The translations under genes were made by a program, and so were the position numbers. Of a DNA stretch of 64,000 nucleotides, positions 8,321 to 16,051 are shown in pieces. Source of the DNA: Streptomyces griseocarneus (GTDB lineage: Bacteria; Actinomycetota; Actinomycetes; Streptomycetales; Streptomycetaceae); the NCBI RefSeq assembly GCF_014655595.1, contig NZ_BNBL01000010.1, positions 124,001-188,000 on the forward strand. The letters are read 5' to 3'. Numbering within the stretch: the stretch's first letter is position 1; each line of letters starts with the position of its first letter. The notes under the pieces were generated by a model. It had not been told where the DNA came from, searched no databases, and saw only the letters and a list, made by a program, of their open reading frames with translations.

Positions 8321-8359
8321 CGGCCGGGCCCCCTCCCTTCGCGGGAGGGGGCCCGGCCG
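8321..8359 (+). terminator. terminator after the HNH nuclease gene
   Basis: A perfect 17-bp GC-rich stem (8321-8337 with 8343-8359) and a 5-nt loop TTCGC lie 58 bp past the nuclease stop. No T-run follows. Confidence 0.85.
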
Positions 8360-8412
8360 TCGTGTGGGGCTGCAAAAGCCGTGTGACCAGGGCCGCATCC
8401 AGAAACTTGAAC

Positions 8413-8444
8413 TTGCAAGTATTCGTAAGGTGTGCCTAACTTGT
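8413..8444 (+). promoter_or_regulatory. candidate promoter with overlapping iron box (DmdR/DtxR-like)
   Basis: A TTGCAA hexamer (8413-8418) and TAACTT (8437-8442) with an 18-bp spacer form a plausible vegetative promoter. Overlapping the spacer and -10 is a 19-bp segment starting TAAGGTGTGCCTAAC (8426-8444). It matches the actinobacterial DtxR/DmdR iron-box consensus TNAGGTNAGSCTNACCTNA at 11 of 14 fixed positions. Iron-dependent repression of the following DoxX gene is inferred. Confidence 0.45.
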
Positions 8445-8485
8445 GGCTCGTCCTTGTTCCTGTCCCCGACACGAGGAGCCGACCC

Positions 8486-8977
8486 ATGCCCCCCACGCCC
8501 ACCGCGGCCGCGCCCTCCCCCTCCGGCGTGCGCACCGCCCCGGACGCCCCCGCCTCGCCGCTCGTCCAGCGCCTCGAGACGGCCCGGCCCTACGTCCTGT
8601 CGCTGTTCCGGATCGTCGTCGGCCTGCTCTTCGCCTGCCACGGTGCGGCCTCGCTCCTCGGCGTGCTCGGCGGCGCGGTCGGCTCCAACGGCGGCACCAT
8701 CGCGGCCGGCACCTGGCCCGGCTGGTACGCGGCCGTGATCCAGCTCGTCGGCGGCGCGCTGGTCCTGCTGGGCGTCGGCACCCGCAGCGCGGCCTTCATC
8801 GCCTCCGGCTCGATGGCCTACGCCTACTTCGACGTGCACCAGGCCGGCGGCCTCTTCCCGATGCAGAACGGCGGCGAGGCCTCCGCGATGTTCGCCTGGG
8901 CCTTCCTGCTGCTGGTCTTCACCGGCCCCGGCGCCCTGGCGCTGGACCGTGTCTTCGCCCGCGGCAAGCGGGACTGA
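8486..8977 (+). CDS. DoxX-family membrane protein
   Basis: The product has 163 residues, with a Pro/Ala-rich N-terminal tail and four hydrophobic helices between about residues 38 and 155. The FRIVVGLLFACHGAASLLG and GGALVLLGVGTRSAAF segments match the DoxX/DoxD family. Actinobacterial members occur in redox/thiol stress complexes, for example with SseA and SodA in mycobacteria; the activity of lone members is unknown. The ATG at 8486 has GAGGAG upstream. A longer frame from 8432 lacks a ribosome-binding site and would overlap the promoter. The end of the gene merges into a 21-bp tandem array. Confidence 0.8.
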   Translation: MPPTPTAAAPSPSGVRTAPDAPASPLVQRLETARPYVLSLFRIVVGLLFACHGAASLLGVLGGAVGSNGGTIAAGTWPGWYAAVIQLVGGALVLLGVGTRSAAFIASGSMAYAYFDVHQAGGLFPMQNGGEASAMFAWAFLLLVFTGPGALALDRVFARGKRD

Positions 8978-9036
8978 CGCCCGCGACAAGCGGACTGACG
9001 CCCGCGACGAGCGGACTGACGCCCGCGACGAGCGGG
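8973..9036 (+). repeat. 21-bp tandem repeat spanning the DoxX stop codon
   Basis: Three copies of an ACTGACGCCCGCGACRAGCGG unit run from 8973-8993, 8994-9014 and 9015-9036 (the last has one extra G). A degenerate partial copy lies inside the last codons of the DoxX gene. Each unit carries the TGA stop context, so the array duplicates the gene end. Confidence 0.9.
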
Positions 9037-9188
9037 ACTGACGGCCGCGGCGGGACGTGATTCGAACAACATCACGGACCCTGCGCTCATCCCCCAGCTG
9101 CCCCAGGCGTACGCTGTACGGTTGTCAAGGCCGCCCCTGCCGCTCCCCTGCGACGTCGCGGCGGGGGACCGTACCGGGAGATCAGGAC

Positions 9189-9827
9189 GTGCTGGATCAG
9201 TTGGGGGCGTTGGCCGAGACCCCATGGATATACGTGGTCGTCGGGGTGTCCGTACTCCTCGACGTGTTCCTTCCGGTGCTGCCGAGCGGCGTCCTCGTGA
9301 TCGCCGCCGCCACCGCGGCCGCCGGCTCCGCCGCGGGTGCGGTGGGCGAGGCCACCCAGGGCCACGCGGGCTTCGCCGACATGTTCGCGCTCGTGATGTG
9401 TGCCGCCACCGCCTCCGTGATGGGCGACATGGTCGCCTACCGCCTCGCCTGGCGCGGCGGCGACCGCTTCGACCGCGCCATCGCCCGCTCCCGGCGCCTG
9501 ACCGCCGCGCAGGCCAGGCTCGGTACGGCGCTGCTGCGCGGCGGCGGCCCGCTCGTCGTGCTGGCCCGCTTCGCGCCCGCCGGGCGCTCGGTGGTCAGCC
9601 TCGGCGCGGGCGTGATGCACCGCCGGGTGGCGGAGTTCCTCCCGTGGTCCGCTCTGGCCGGCCTGACCTGGGCCGCCTACAGCGTGAGCCTCGGCTACTT
9701 CGGCGGTCAGTGGCTGGGCGCCAGCTGGCTGAGCACGGCGGTCTCGGTCTTCGCGCTCTTCGCGGCGGGCGCGGGAGCGGGGTTCCTCATGCGCCGGCCG
9801 GCCGAGCCTGAGGCGCAGGCGCACTAG
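9189..9827 (+). CDS. DedA-family (SNARE-associated) membrane protein
   Basis: A 212-residue integral membrane protein. The DedA hallmarks are present: an early amphipathic ETPWIYVVVG region, a VFLPVLPSG re-entrant segment near residue 35, and the later RFAPAGRSVVSLGAG with two arginines near residue 140. DedA proteins act as lipid (undecaprenyl phosphate or phospholipid) flippases or proton-coupled transporters and affect envelope integrity. The GTG at 9189, with GGGAG upstream, gives a normal length. A longer in-frame ATG at 9057 adds 44 arginine- and cysteine-rich residues unlike the family. It stands alone and is convergent with the snapalysin gene across a terminator. Confidence 0.85.
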   Translation: MLDQLGALAETPWIYVVVGVSVLLDVFLPVLPSGVLVIAAATAAAGSAAGAVGEATQGHAGFADMFALVMCAATASVMGDMVAYRLAWRGGDRFDRAIARSRRLTAAQARLGTALLRGGGPLVVLARFAPAGRSVVSLGAGVMHRRVAEFLPWSALAGLTWAAYSVSLGYFGGQWLGASWLSTAVSVFALFAAGAGAGFLMRRPAEPEAQAH

Positions 9828-9883
9828 AGCGTTGAGTACTTCCGCGTGATCCGCGTGACGACTCACGCGACGATTCACGCGAC

Positions 9884-9917
9884 ATGGCCCGGTTCCTGAA
9901 CGGAACCGGGCCATTTT
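9884..9917. terminator. bidirectional terminator between dedA and snapalysin genes
   Basis: A perfect 13-bp stem (ATGGCCCGGTTCC, 9884-9896, with 9902-9914) and a 5-nt loop, followed by TTTT on the plus strand. It lies between two convergent stops and only 12 bp from the snapalysin stop. Confidence 0.85.
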
Positions 9918-9928
9918 GCGCTGTGGGG

Positions 9929-10588
9929 CTAGTGGACCTTGGTGAAGGGCGCCTTGTCGAAGGCCGTCAGGCCGTTGGCCCACAGCTGGTTGACGCGGCT
10001 CCTCTCGGCCGAGTTCGGGTTGGGGTTGGTGCAGGACGGGCCGGGGCCGCCACCGGACATCAGCTCGCTGCACGGGCCGGAGTAGTGGTCCGGCAGACCC
10101 AGGACGTGCCCGGTCTCGTGCGCAGTGACGCGGGTGGAGTCGTACTGCTCGTTCTGCCGGTAGTCGAGGAAGATGTAGCCGCGGCCGTGCCCGTCGGTGC
10201 TGGCGTACGAGCCGCGGGAGTCATTGCCCTCGTAGTACCGGAAGTCGGCGTTCGAGCCGGCGCGCAGCTGGATGTTACGGACCGAGCTGTTCCATATCTG
10301 CGCGCTTCTCGCTATCTCCGTCGAGAAGCTCGGCGCCCGGCTGGCGTCGTAGGTGACGGTGACGACGCGGATGCCCGGCGACGCGGCCTGCTTGGCCTTC
10401 GCGGACTTCATGACGGCGTCGAAGAAGGCCTTGTTGTTGGCCTCTTCGGCCTTGGAGCCGACGTACGAGGACTGGGTGTGCTGCGGCGCCGCGCTCACGT
10501 CCGCCGTCACGGCGGAGGCGGGCACGGCCATCGTCGCTGCCAGCCCGAGGCCGAGGGCAGCCGACAGCACCATCGTGGAGCGTTTCAT
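9929..10588 (-). CDS. snpA: snapalysin (small neutral metalloprotease, M7)
   Basis: A 219-residue secreted protease with a Sec signal peptide (AVPASA cleavage region near residue 27), a propeptide, and the zinc motif HETGHVLGLPD near residue 160. Two histidines and the aspartate bind zinc and the glutamate is catalytic. The following CSELMSGGGPG loop supplies the Met-turn. This matches snapalysin of Streptomyces (peptidase family M7, milk-casein hydrolysing). Length is typical. It is transcribed divergently from a LysR regulator, the classical arrangement for its control in this genus. Confidence 0.93.
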   Translation of the reverse strand: MKRSTMVLSAALGLGLAATMAVPASAVTADVSAAPQHTQSSYVGSKAEEANNKAFFDAVMKSAKAKQAASPGIRVVTVTYDASRAPSFSTEIARSAQIWNSSVRNIQLRAGSNADFRYYEGNDSRGSYASTDGHGRGYIFLDYRQNEQYDSTRVTAHETGHVLGLPDHYSGPCSELMSGGGPGPSCTNPNPNSAERSRVNQLWANGLTAFDKAPFTKVH

Positions 10589-10828
10589 GTGGGGGACTCC
10601 ATTCGTGCCGAGAGCCTCTTCGGCCGGGTGCGGTGGGACACGCGGCCGGGGCTCACCGGGTGAACTCCTGTTCCCCCTGAGTCTCTGACGAGTTATCAAT
10701 GGTGCGGATGATGCCAGTTGGCCATAGCGCCATCCAATCGCCTATCCTGCGCCACTCGCTGTCCGTCGGCCCGTCCAACTGCCCGTTCCCGTCCGGCATG
10801 TGTCTGGTGTGACGTACGGGGCGCGGAT
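10589..10828. promoter_or_regulatory. divergent control region of snapalysin and LysR genes
   Basis: This 240-bp region separates the two divergent starts. It contains an interrupted dyad, TTGG-N12-CCAA (10718-10737), in sequence unlike its GC-rich surroundings. It is a reasonable candidate for the T-N11-A type site that LysR proteins bind. The assignment is positional inference. Confidence 0.45.
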
Positions 10829-11812
10829 ATGCTCGCTGGCGTGGAGCTTGAGGTCAGGCACCTCCGTGCACTTTGCGCCATCGCAGACACCGGCAGCGTG
10901 CGGAAGGCCGCGGTGCAGCTGGGCATGACCCAGCCCTCGCTGACCACTCAGCTCCGCCGCATCGAGAGCACGATCGGCGGCCTCCTCTTCACCCGGAGCC
11001 AGCACGGCAGCCACCCCACCCCCCTCGGTCACTCCGTCCTCTCCCGCGCCCGGCCGATCATCGCGGAGATGGCCGCGCTGGTGGCGGCCGCCCGGGACGC
11101 GGCCGTCGGGGTCGGCGGCCTGCGGCTGCGCATCGGCAGCATCGGCAGCCGCGCCGTCACCGGCTGGCTGCGCCGCATCCACCGGCGCCTTCCGGACACG
11201 GACACCACCATCCACATAGAGGTGTCGTCCAACACCCTGCTCCAGCTCCTGGCCACCAACCAGCTCGACGTGGCCTTCGTCCACGAGACGGACGGCTTCC
11301 CGCTGCACGTCCCCGAAGGCGTCGAACGCCGCGTCCTCATCGCCTCCGAGCCGCGCTTCGTCTCCCTGTCCGCCACCCACGCCGCGGCGGCGCGCCCGGT
11401 GATACGGCTCGCCGAACTGGCCGGCGACCCCTGGATCGTCGACCCCACGGCGGACGACGAGGCCACGGCCCTGCGCCGCGCGTTCATGGCGGCGGGCCTG
11501 GACCCCCGGCTCCTCCACGTCCGCGACAACACCACGGCGGCCGAGCTCGTCGCCTGCGGCGAGGCCGTACGCCCGTCGGCGCCGACCGCCGAACCCGTCC
11601 CCGGCACGGTGATCCGCCCCCTGGCCGGCGACCCCCTCACCACGCAGCTCTCCCTCGCCTCCCGGCGCGGCTCCTTACCCCTGCGCGAACTGGACGCGCT
11701 CTTCGCCGACTTGATGGCCGCGTACGTGGACGTGGCCGGGGCCAGTGCCACGTACCGGGCCTGGCTGGACCGCAAGGGCAGCCCGCTGCTGCCGTCAGTG
11801 GGGAGTCACTGA
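10829..11812 (+). CDS. snpR: LysR-family regulator of the divergent snapalysin gene
   Basis: A 327-residue LysR-type activator. The N-terminal winged helix (LEVRHLRALCAIADTGS, then LGMTQPSLTTQLRRIE) spans about residues 6-65 and a substrate-binding effector domain follows. The sequence and its position divergent from snapalysin match the SnpR/MprR activators that switch on small neutral proteases. The start is ATG 10829; GTG 10841 would give the short N terminus seen in relatives and is equally possible. A TTA leucine codon at 11675-11677 suggests dependence on the bldA tRNA and hence developmental timing. Its 3' end overlaps the convergent membrane protein gene by 18 bp. Confidence 0.85.
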   Translation: MLAGVELEVRHLRALCAIADTGSVRKAAVQLGMTQPSLTTQLRRIESTIGGLLFTRSQHGSHPTPLGHSVLSRARPIIAEMAALVAAARDAAVGVGGLRLRIGSIGSRAVTGWLRRIHRRLPDTDTTIHIEVSSNTLLQLLATNQLDVAFVHETDGFPLHVPEGVERRVLIASEPRFVSLSATHAAAARPVIRLAELAGDPWIVDPTADDEATALRRAFMAAGLDPRLLHVRDNTTAAELVACGEAVRPSAPTAEPVPGTVIRPLAGDPLTTQLSLASRRGSLPLRELDALFADLMAAYVDVAGASATYRAWLDRKGSPLLPSVGSH

Positions 11813-12580
11813 GCCCGCCGGTATTCGCGCGTCCGGAGCGGAGTCCGTGTGCGGGGCGGAGTCCGTGTGCGGGGCGTGGTTCGTGTTCGGGGTGGAGTCC
11901 GTGTGCTGGGCGGGGTTCGTGATCGGTATGACCTCCGTGCTCCGCGCGAGGGGTGAGAGGGGCGCTAGGGGTGCGAGGGCCAGCAGGAACAGCACGCCGG
12001 CCACCGCAAGCAGATCCAGGTCGCCCGCCGCGAGCACGATGCCCGCCACGACCACGACCGGACGCCAGGCGGCTATGGCGCGCAGCGCCGCCAGCTGGGT
12101 CATGAGCAGCACCAGCCCGACGTAGAAGAGCAGCGGCCCGACCGTATAGAAGGCGGGCTTCACGCCCGCGTGGCTCTGGATGCGCCCGAAGAGCTCGTCC
12201 ATCGTCGCCCGGTCCACCGAGCAGTATCCGACGAGCAGATCGATCAGCACCTGCCCGGTCACGGCCACGACGCCCAGCAGGCCGAGACCCGCACCGGCGC
12301 CCGCGAACCACCGGCTCACGCGCCCCCGCCCGACCGTCGCGGCCCGGCGCAGCACCAGGAACACCGGGACGAACAGCAGCACCCCGGCCAGCAGGGCGAG
12401 GTGCCCCAGCGACCAGTCGGGGCCGGGTCCGTGGTCGTCGTCGATCAGCCGGACGATCCCGTAGGCGGTCATGCAGACCGGCGCGGCGGCGAAGGCCGAC
12501 TCCCGCCAGGTCGTCGCCTCTGCTCTCGCCATTCCCGTGCCAGTACGTGGCGTCGCCCGTGTCCCGTTGTCGCTCGTCAT
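11795..12580 (-). CDS. six-helix membrane protein with repetitive His/Thr/Asp tail
   Basis: A 261-residue protein with about six hydrophobic segments between residues 20 and 200 and no recognised enzyme motif. It resembles the uncharacterised multi-pass proteins common in Streptomyces. A short polar insert with VGYCSVDRATMDELFGRIQ separates helices. The last 50 residues are hydrophilic and built from six-residue repeats of the type PHTDSA. These derive from an 18-bp DNA repeat and are probably recent. The ATG is at 12580. The end overlaps the last 18 bp of the LysR gene on the other strand. Confidence 0.65.
   Translation of the reverse strand: MTSDNGTRATPRTGTGMARAEATTWRESAFAAAPVCMTAYGIVRLIDDDHGPGPDWSLGHLALLAGVLLFVPVFLVLRRAATVGRGRVSRWFAGAGAGLGLLGVVAVTGQVLIDLLVGYCSVDRATMDELFGRIQSHAGVKPAFYTVGPLLFYVGLVLLMTQLAALRAIAAWRPVVVVAGIVLAAGDLDLLAVAGVLFLLALAPLAPLSPLARSTEVIPITNPAQHTDSTPNTNHAPHTDSAPHTDSAPDARIPAGSVTPH
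11839..11928 (-). repeat. 18-bp coding tandem repeat
   Basis: Five 18-bp units (11839-11856, 11857-11874, 11875-11892, 11893-11910, 11911-11928) share a CGGAGTCCGTGTGCGGGG theme; the first two are identical. They keep frame and encode six-residue PHTDSA-like repeats at the C terminus of the membrane protein. Confidence 0.85.
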
Positions 12581-12720
12581 GCTGTGATCATGTCGCCGGG
12601 AGCACCGCTCCGACCTCGGGGAACGCCCTGAGGGCACCCCGAGAGGCCCCTGAGAGGGGCGTGCGGACGTTGGCCGTACTCCGCCTTTGTCCGGACCAGA
12701 GCGCGGTGCGAGCATGCGGC

Positions 12721-14244
12721 ATGGCCGATGAGATGGTGCGCAAGGCGCAGAGGCTCTACAACGCCACGTACGCCGGCATAAGCGGCATGCCGACGCTGGA
12801 GGAGAACGGCAGGACGTCGTGGGACGTCATGTACGCCCTGACCCGGGCCCTGCAGTACGAACTCGGCATCTCGCCGCAGTCCAACAACTTCGGGCCCGCG
12901 ACGCTGGCCGCGCTGCAGTCGAAATACCCGGTCATCGACCGAGGCAACGGCTCCGCGAACATCAACCGACTGGTCCAGTCGGCGCTTTACTGCAAGGGAT
13001 ACGACGGGAGCGACATCGACGGCGTGTACGGCGGCCGGGTGGCCGCGTCCGTCGGCAGGCTGAAGCAGAACATGGGCGTCGCGGAGGCCTTTCCGGGAGA
13101 CGGCGTCACGCCGAAGGTCTTCAAGGCGCTGCTGACGATGGACGCGTACGTCACGACGGAGGGCGGCAGTGAAACGGTCCGGTCCATTCAGCAGTGGCTG
13201 AACGGCCGCCACGTGAATCGCCGGAACTTCTTCATCGTGCCGTGCGACGGCCACTTCTCGCGCGATGTGCAAAAGGCGCTGGTGTTCGCCGTGCAGTACC
13301 AGCTGGGCATGAGCGACGACGTGGCCACCGGGGCATTCGGGCCGGCGACGAAGGAGGGGCTGAAGAAGAACACGCTCACGGTCGGATCCAGCGGTGCGTT
13401 CGTCCAGCTCTTCTCCGCCGCCATGATCTTCAACAGGCGGGGCGGAGTGTCCTTCACCGACGCCTTCACGAGTGAACTCTCCGCCGCGGTCAGCGGTTTC
13501 CAGGAGTTCGTGAAGCTGCCGGTGACGGGGGCCGGTGACTTCCCGACCTGGGCCTCGCTGCTCGTGTCCTGCGGCGACAACACCCGGCGCGGCACGGCCT
13601 TCGACTGCGTCACCGAGATCACCCCGGCGCGGGCGGATGCCCTGCGCGAGGCGGGATATCTGGTCGCCGGCCGCTATCTGACCAACGCCCCCGGCTCGTC
13701 GTTCGACAAGAAGATCCAGCCGGGCGAGCTGGAAGTCATCGCGACCAAGGGCCTGCGGGTCTTCCCCATCTACCAGACCTATGGAGGTTCGGCGTCCTAC
13801 TTCAACGAGAACCAGGGCATCGCGGACGCGCAGGCGGCGTACGAGGCGGCACGGGGATACGGCTTCAAGAGCGATACGTGGATCTACTTCGCCGTGGACT
13901 TCGACGTCCTCGACCACCAGGTGACCGACAGCATCATCCCGCACTTCCGTGGCGTCAACCGGAAGATGGGCGAGCTGGGCGGCACGTACCGGATCGGCGT
14001 CTACGGGCCCCGCAACGCGTGTTCGCGCGTCTCCGCAGCGGGTTTCGCCACAGCAGCTTTCGTGGCCGACATGTCGACCGGCTTCTCGGGGAACCTCGGC
14101 TTTCCGATGCCGGAGAACTGGGCCTTCGACCAGATCGCCACGGTGAGCGTGGGCGGCGGCAACGGAAAGATCGAGATCGACAACAACATTCTGTCCGGGC
14201 TGGACATGGGCCAGAACGAATTCGACACGACCGGTGCGAGGTGA
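12721..14244 (+). CDS. DUF1906 (Rv2525c-like) glycoside-hydrolase-fold protein with peptidoglycan-binding-like N terminus
   Basis: A 507-residue protein. The C-terminal third (from FDCVTEITPARADALREAGY, about residue 293) is a DUF1906 TIM-barrel domain with the acidic motif YFAVDFDV near residue 387. This domain is related to GH25-type muramidases and includes mycobacterial Rv2525c. The N-terminal 280 residues hold repeated segments (ALTRALQYELGIS, FAVQYQLGMS, each followed by FGPATL/FGPATK) like peptidoglycan-binding repeats. The ATG at 12721 gives MADEMVRKAQ with no signal peptide, although the domains suggest action on the wall. The Tat-exported protein gene follows within 6 bp, so the two are probably one operon. 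Confidence 0.82.
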   Translation: MADEMVRKAQRLYNATYAGISGMPTLEENGRTSWDVMYALTRALQYELGISPQSNNFGPATLAALQSKYPVIDRGNGSANINRLVQSALYCKGYDGSDIDGVYGGRVAASVGRLKQNMGVAEAFPGDGVTPKVFKALLTMDAYVTTEGGSETVRSIQQWLNGRHVNRRNFFIVPCDGHFSRDVQKALVFAVQYQLGMSDDVATGAFGPATKEGLKKNTLTVGSSGAFVQLFSAAMIFNRRGGVSFTDAFTSELSAAVSGFQEFVKLPVTGAGDFPTWASLLVSCGDNTRRGTAFDCVTEITPARADALREAGYLVAGRYLTNAPGSSFDKKIQPGELEVIATKGLRVFPIYQTYGGSASYFNENQGIADAQAAYEAARGYGFKSDTWIYFAVDFDVLDHQVTDSIIPHFRGVNRKMGELGGTYRIGVYGPRNACSRVSAAGFATAAFVADMSTGFSGNLGFPMPENWAFDQIATVSVGGGNGKIEIDNNILSGLDMGQNEFDTTGAR

Positions 14245-14249
14245 GGCGA

Positions 14250-14993
14250 ATGACGTCCGGAATATCGCGTCGTGGGGTGCTGAAGGGCGCGGGCGCGGTG
14301 GCGCTGGGCGCTGCCGTGTCCGTACCGGCACTCGCACAGGCCGCACAGGCCGCGTCGGCCCCAGAGGCCGCTGTGGCAGCCCCTAGGGGAGGACTCAGCG
14401 CGAACGGCTGGCGGATGGTGAAGTCCGTCGACGGCGGCGGCCCGGTCCCGGGAACCGGCGTCACCGTGGCGCTACGCGCCGGGGACGTGGAGACCGTACT
14501 GGTGCACGTGGTGCGCCGCTTCCACTACGAGGTAGCCGCGCTGGGAGAGGGACAGGTGGTCGGCCACCTGGATCCGGCGAGAGTGCGGCTGTCGGCGCCG
14601 GAGAGCAACCACGCCTCGGGGACGGCGGTGGCGATCCGGCCCGACTGGTATCCGCGAGGCGGCCGGGGCGGGTTCTTCCCGCTCGAGATGCTGGTGCTGC
14701 GCGACATCCTCGCCGAGTGCGAGGGCGTGGTCGCATGGGGAGGGGACCACCGGGGACGGCCGTACGAGGCCCTCTTCTCGATCGACGTGCCGCCCGGCGA
14801 CGCCCGCCTGCCCCGGGTCGCCGCGAAGATCCGCGGCTGGGCGGCGAGACCGGCGGCCCGTACGGGCACGGCGGGATCCGACACGGTGGGGTCGGGAGCG
14901 GCGGGAACGGGGCCGGTGGACGTGCTGGCGCCCGAGCGGCGGGCGGCCGCCCTGCGGCTCGAGCGCCTGCAACGGTCGAGGTCAGCGGGGTGA
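14250..14993 (+). CDS. Tat-exported M15-peptidase-like protein, probably inactive
   Basis: A 247-residue protein starting with a twin-arginine signal (SRRGVLKGAGAVALG) and a long Ala-rich linker. The core resembles zinc D-Ala-D-Ala carboxypeptidases of family M15: SNHASGTAVAIRPDWYP and, 50 residues later, VVAWGGDHRGRPYEALFSIDVPPGD. In active enzymes the first motif ends in Asp (HxxGxAxD) and the second carries a His (HFEI-like). Here these are Ala and Leu, so two of the three zinc ligands are missing. It may bind rather than cut peptidoglycan. The C-terminal 50 residues are low-complexity Gly/Thr/Ser. It is probably co-expressed with the DUF1906 gene and overlaps the convergent oxygenase gene by 12 bp. 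Confidence 0.75.
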   Translation: MTSGISRRGVLKGAGAVALGAAVSVPALAQAAQAASAPEAAVAAPRGGLSANGWRMVKSVDGGGPVPGTGVTVALRAGDVETVLVHVVRRFHYEVAALGEGQVVGHLDPARVRLSAPESNHASGTAVAIRPDWYPRGGRGGFFPLEMLVLRDILAECEGVVAWGGDHRGRPYEALFSIDVPPGDARLPRVAAKIRGWAARPAARTGTAGSDTVGSGAAGTGPVDVLAPERRAAALRLERLQRSRSAG

Positions 14994-15629
14994 GGCGGCC
15001 AGCAGGTTGGTGATCAGCTTGCGCAGCCGGCCCTTGACGACCGGCTCGACGCCGTGGACGAGCTGGGCGCCGTAGACGACGGCGGTCCCGGCGGGCGGCG
15101 AGCTGGTCCAGCGGGTGCGGGGGACGGCGCGCAGCGCGGCGAGGGCCTCGGGCCCGGCATGATGCGAGATCTCGCGGGCGAAGCGGGTGCCGGGCGCGAA
15201 GCCGCTGCCCGGCCCCGCCGTGATGTCGGTCCACAGCGCCTCGGAGGAGGCGGTGTCCACGAAGAACTCCCCTCCGCGCTCCGCCTCCTGGAGGTGGAAG
15301 GCCACGCGCGCGACCCGCAGGGGGCGCGTGTACGGGTCGTCCACGCCGTGCAGGTGCGGCGGTATCCCGTCCCCGGGCCCGAGATCGTGGTAGTCCCACG
15401 GCGTGACGCCGGCGACGGACGGGAACACCCGCCGGATCGCCGGCAGCGCCCGCTCGACGGCTCCCCCCAGGATCTCCTGCACGGCGTGCGGCGGAACCAT
15501 GCCGTCACTGGGCCGCGCGGGCACCCAGCCGGTCGCGTCGAGGTGCTCGTCCAGCACCTTGATGACCTGGGACGTCTCGTCGGGGGTGAGGAAACCCTCG
15601 ATGGTGTGGATGGCCAGGGTCTCGGTCAT
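14982..15629 (-). CDS. 2-oxoglutarate/Fe(II)-dependent dioxygenase-like protein
   Basis: A 215-residue protein of the prolyl-4-hydroxylase-like 2OG oxygenase superfamily. The centre carries a PPHLHGVDD segment (candidate first His/Asp iron ligands, about residue 90). The C-terminal part carries AVVYGAQLVHGVEPVVKGRL, giving the second His and an Arg for 2-oxoglutarate. A FHLQEAERGGEFFV strand pair lies between, as in the double-stranded beta helix. Substrate unknown. The ATG at 15629 is favoured over one three codons upstream. It shares its 3' end with the M15-like gene on the other strand. Confidence 0.72.
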   Translation of the reverse strand: MTETLAIHTIEGFLTPDETSQVIKVLDEHLDATGWVPARPSDGMVPPHAVQEILGGAVERALPAIRRVFPSVAGVTPWDYHDLGPGDGIPPHLHGVDDPYTRPLRVARVAFHLQEAERGGEFFVDTASSEALWTDITAGPGSGFAPGTRFAREISHHAGPEALAALRAVPRTRWTSSPPAGTAVVYGAQLVHGVEPVVKGRLRKLITNLLAASPR

Positions 15630-16020
15630 GTGAATCACGCGGTACTCACACCTCTCGCGTCGCGGTGGTCGGTGTGGAGCGTCTTCGTGAGCCTCTTCAC
15701 GAGCGTCTTCGTGAGCCGTACTTCCTCGCGCATTCCATCGGAGGGCGGAGGGGGCGGCAAGCGCCGGAACGCGCCGTACGGAAGCGCGGCGGCGCGTGCG
15801 CGGGCGTGCCGGAGGGCGCGAAATGCGTTGCCCGGCCCCGAAAGGCCTTGCTAGCGTCCCGCAGGCGCGTGGAGCGCCTGATCACTCGCGTGATCACTTC
15901 GGACCCGTGACAAGGGAGGTTGATGAATATGGCCGCCGCCGGCCCTCTTCAGCATGCCCTTTTCCGGCCCGCGCCGGCACCGCCGCGCGGTCCGGGTCGT
16001 TCCCACGACCGGAGTGTCAC
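15630..16020. other. intergenic region between oxygenase and GNAT genes
   Basis: This 391-bp stretch between divergent genes holds near-repeats around 15675-15720 (variants of CTTCGTGAGCC and CTTCACGAGCG), a palindrome at 15879-15896 and a possible small leader ORF from 15929. Nothing else gene-like was seen. Confidence 0.5.
15879..15896. promoter_or_regulatory. palindrome TGATCAC-N4-GTGATCA
   Basis: A perfect 7-bp dyad with a 4-nt spacer lies 125 bp upstream of the acetyltransferase ATG and 33 bp before the possible leader ORF. The form suits a dimeric regulator such as a GntR or Lrp-type protein. The cognate regulator is unknown. Confidence 0.45.
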
Positions 16021-16051
16021 ATGTCTTCTTTTCGTACCCCGACCCCGCTTG
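15929..16051 (+). CDS. possible 40-residue leader ORF overlapping the acetyltransferase start
   Basis: AAGGGAGGT at 15912-15920 is a near-ideal ribosome-binding site and sits 8-9 nt before the ATG at 15929 (another ATG lies two codons earlier). The frame runs 40 codons (MAAAGPLQHALFRPAPAP...) and ends at 16051, 31 bp inside the acetyltransferase gene in another frame. The acetyltransferase itself has no comparable site. This could be a translated leader controlling the acetyltransferase, or chance. The peptide is Pro/Ala/Arg rich with no known motif. Confidence 0.3.

Noticed and set aside
8973..9036. CRISPR array
   Set aside because: Units are contiguous 21-bp tandem repeats without spacers and no cas genes are present; the 18-bp and 24-bp arrays fail for the same reason.
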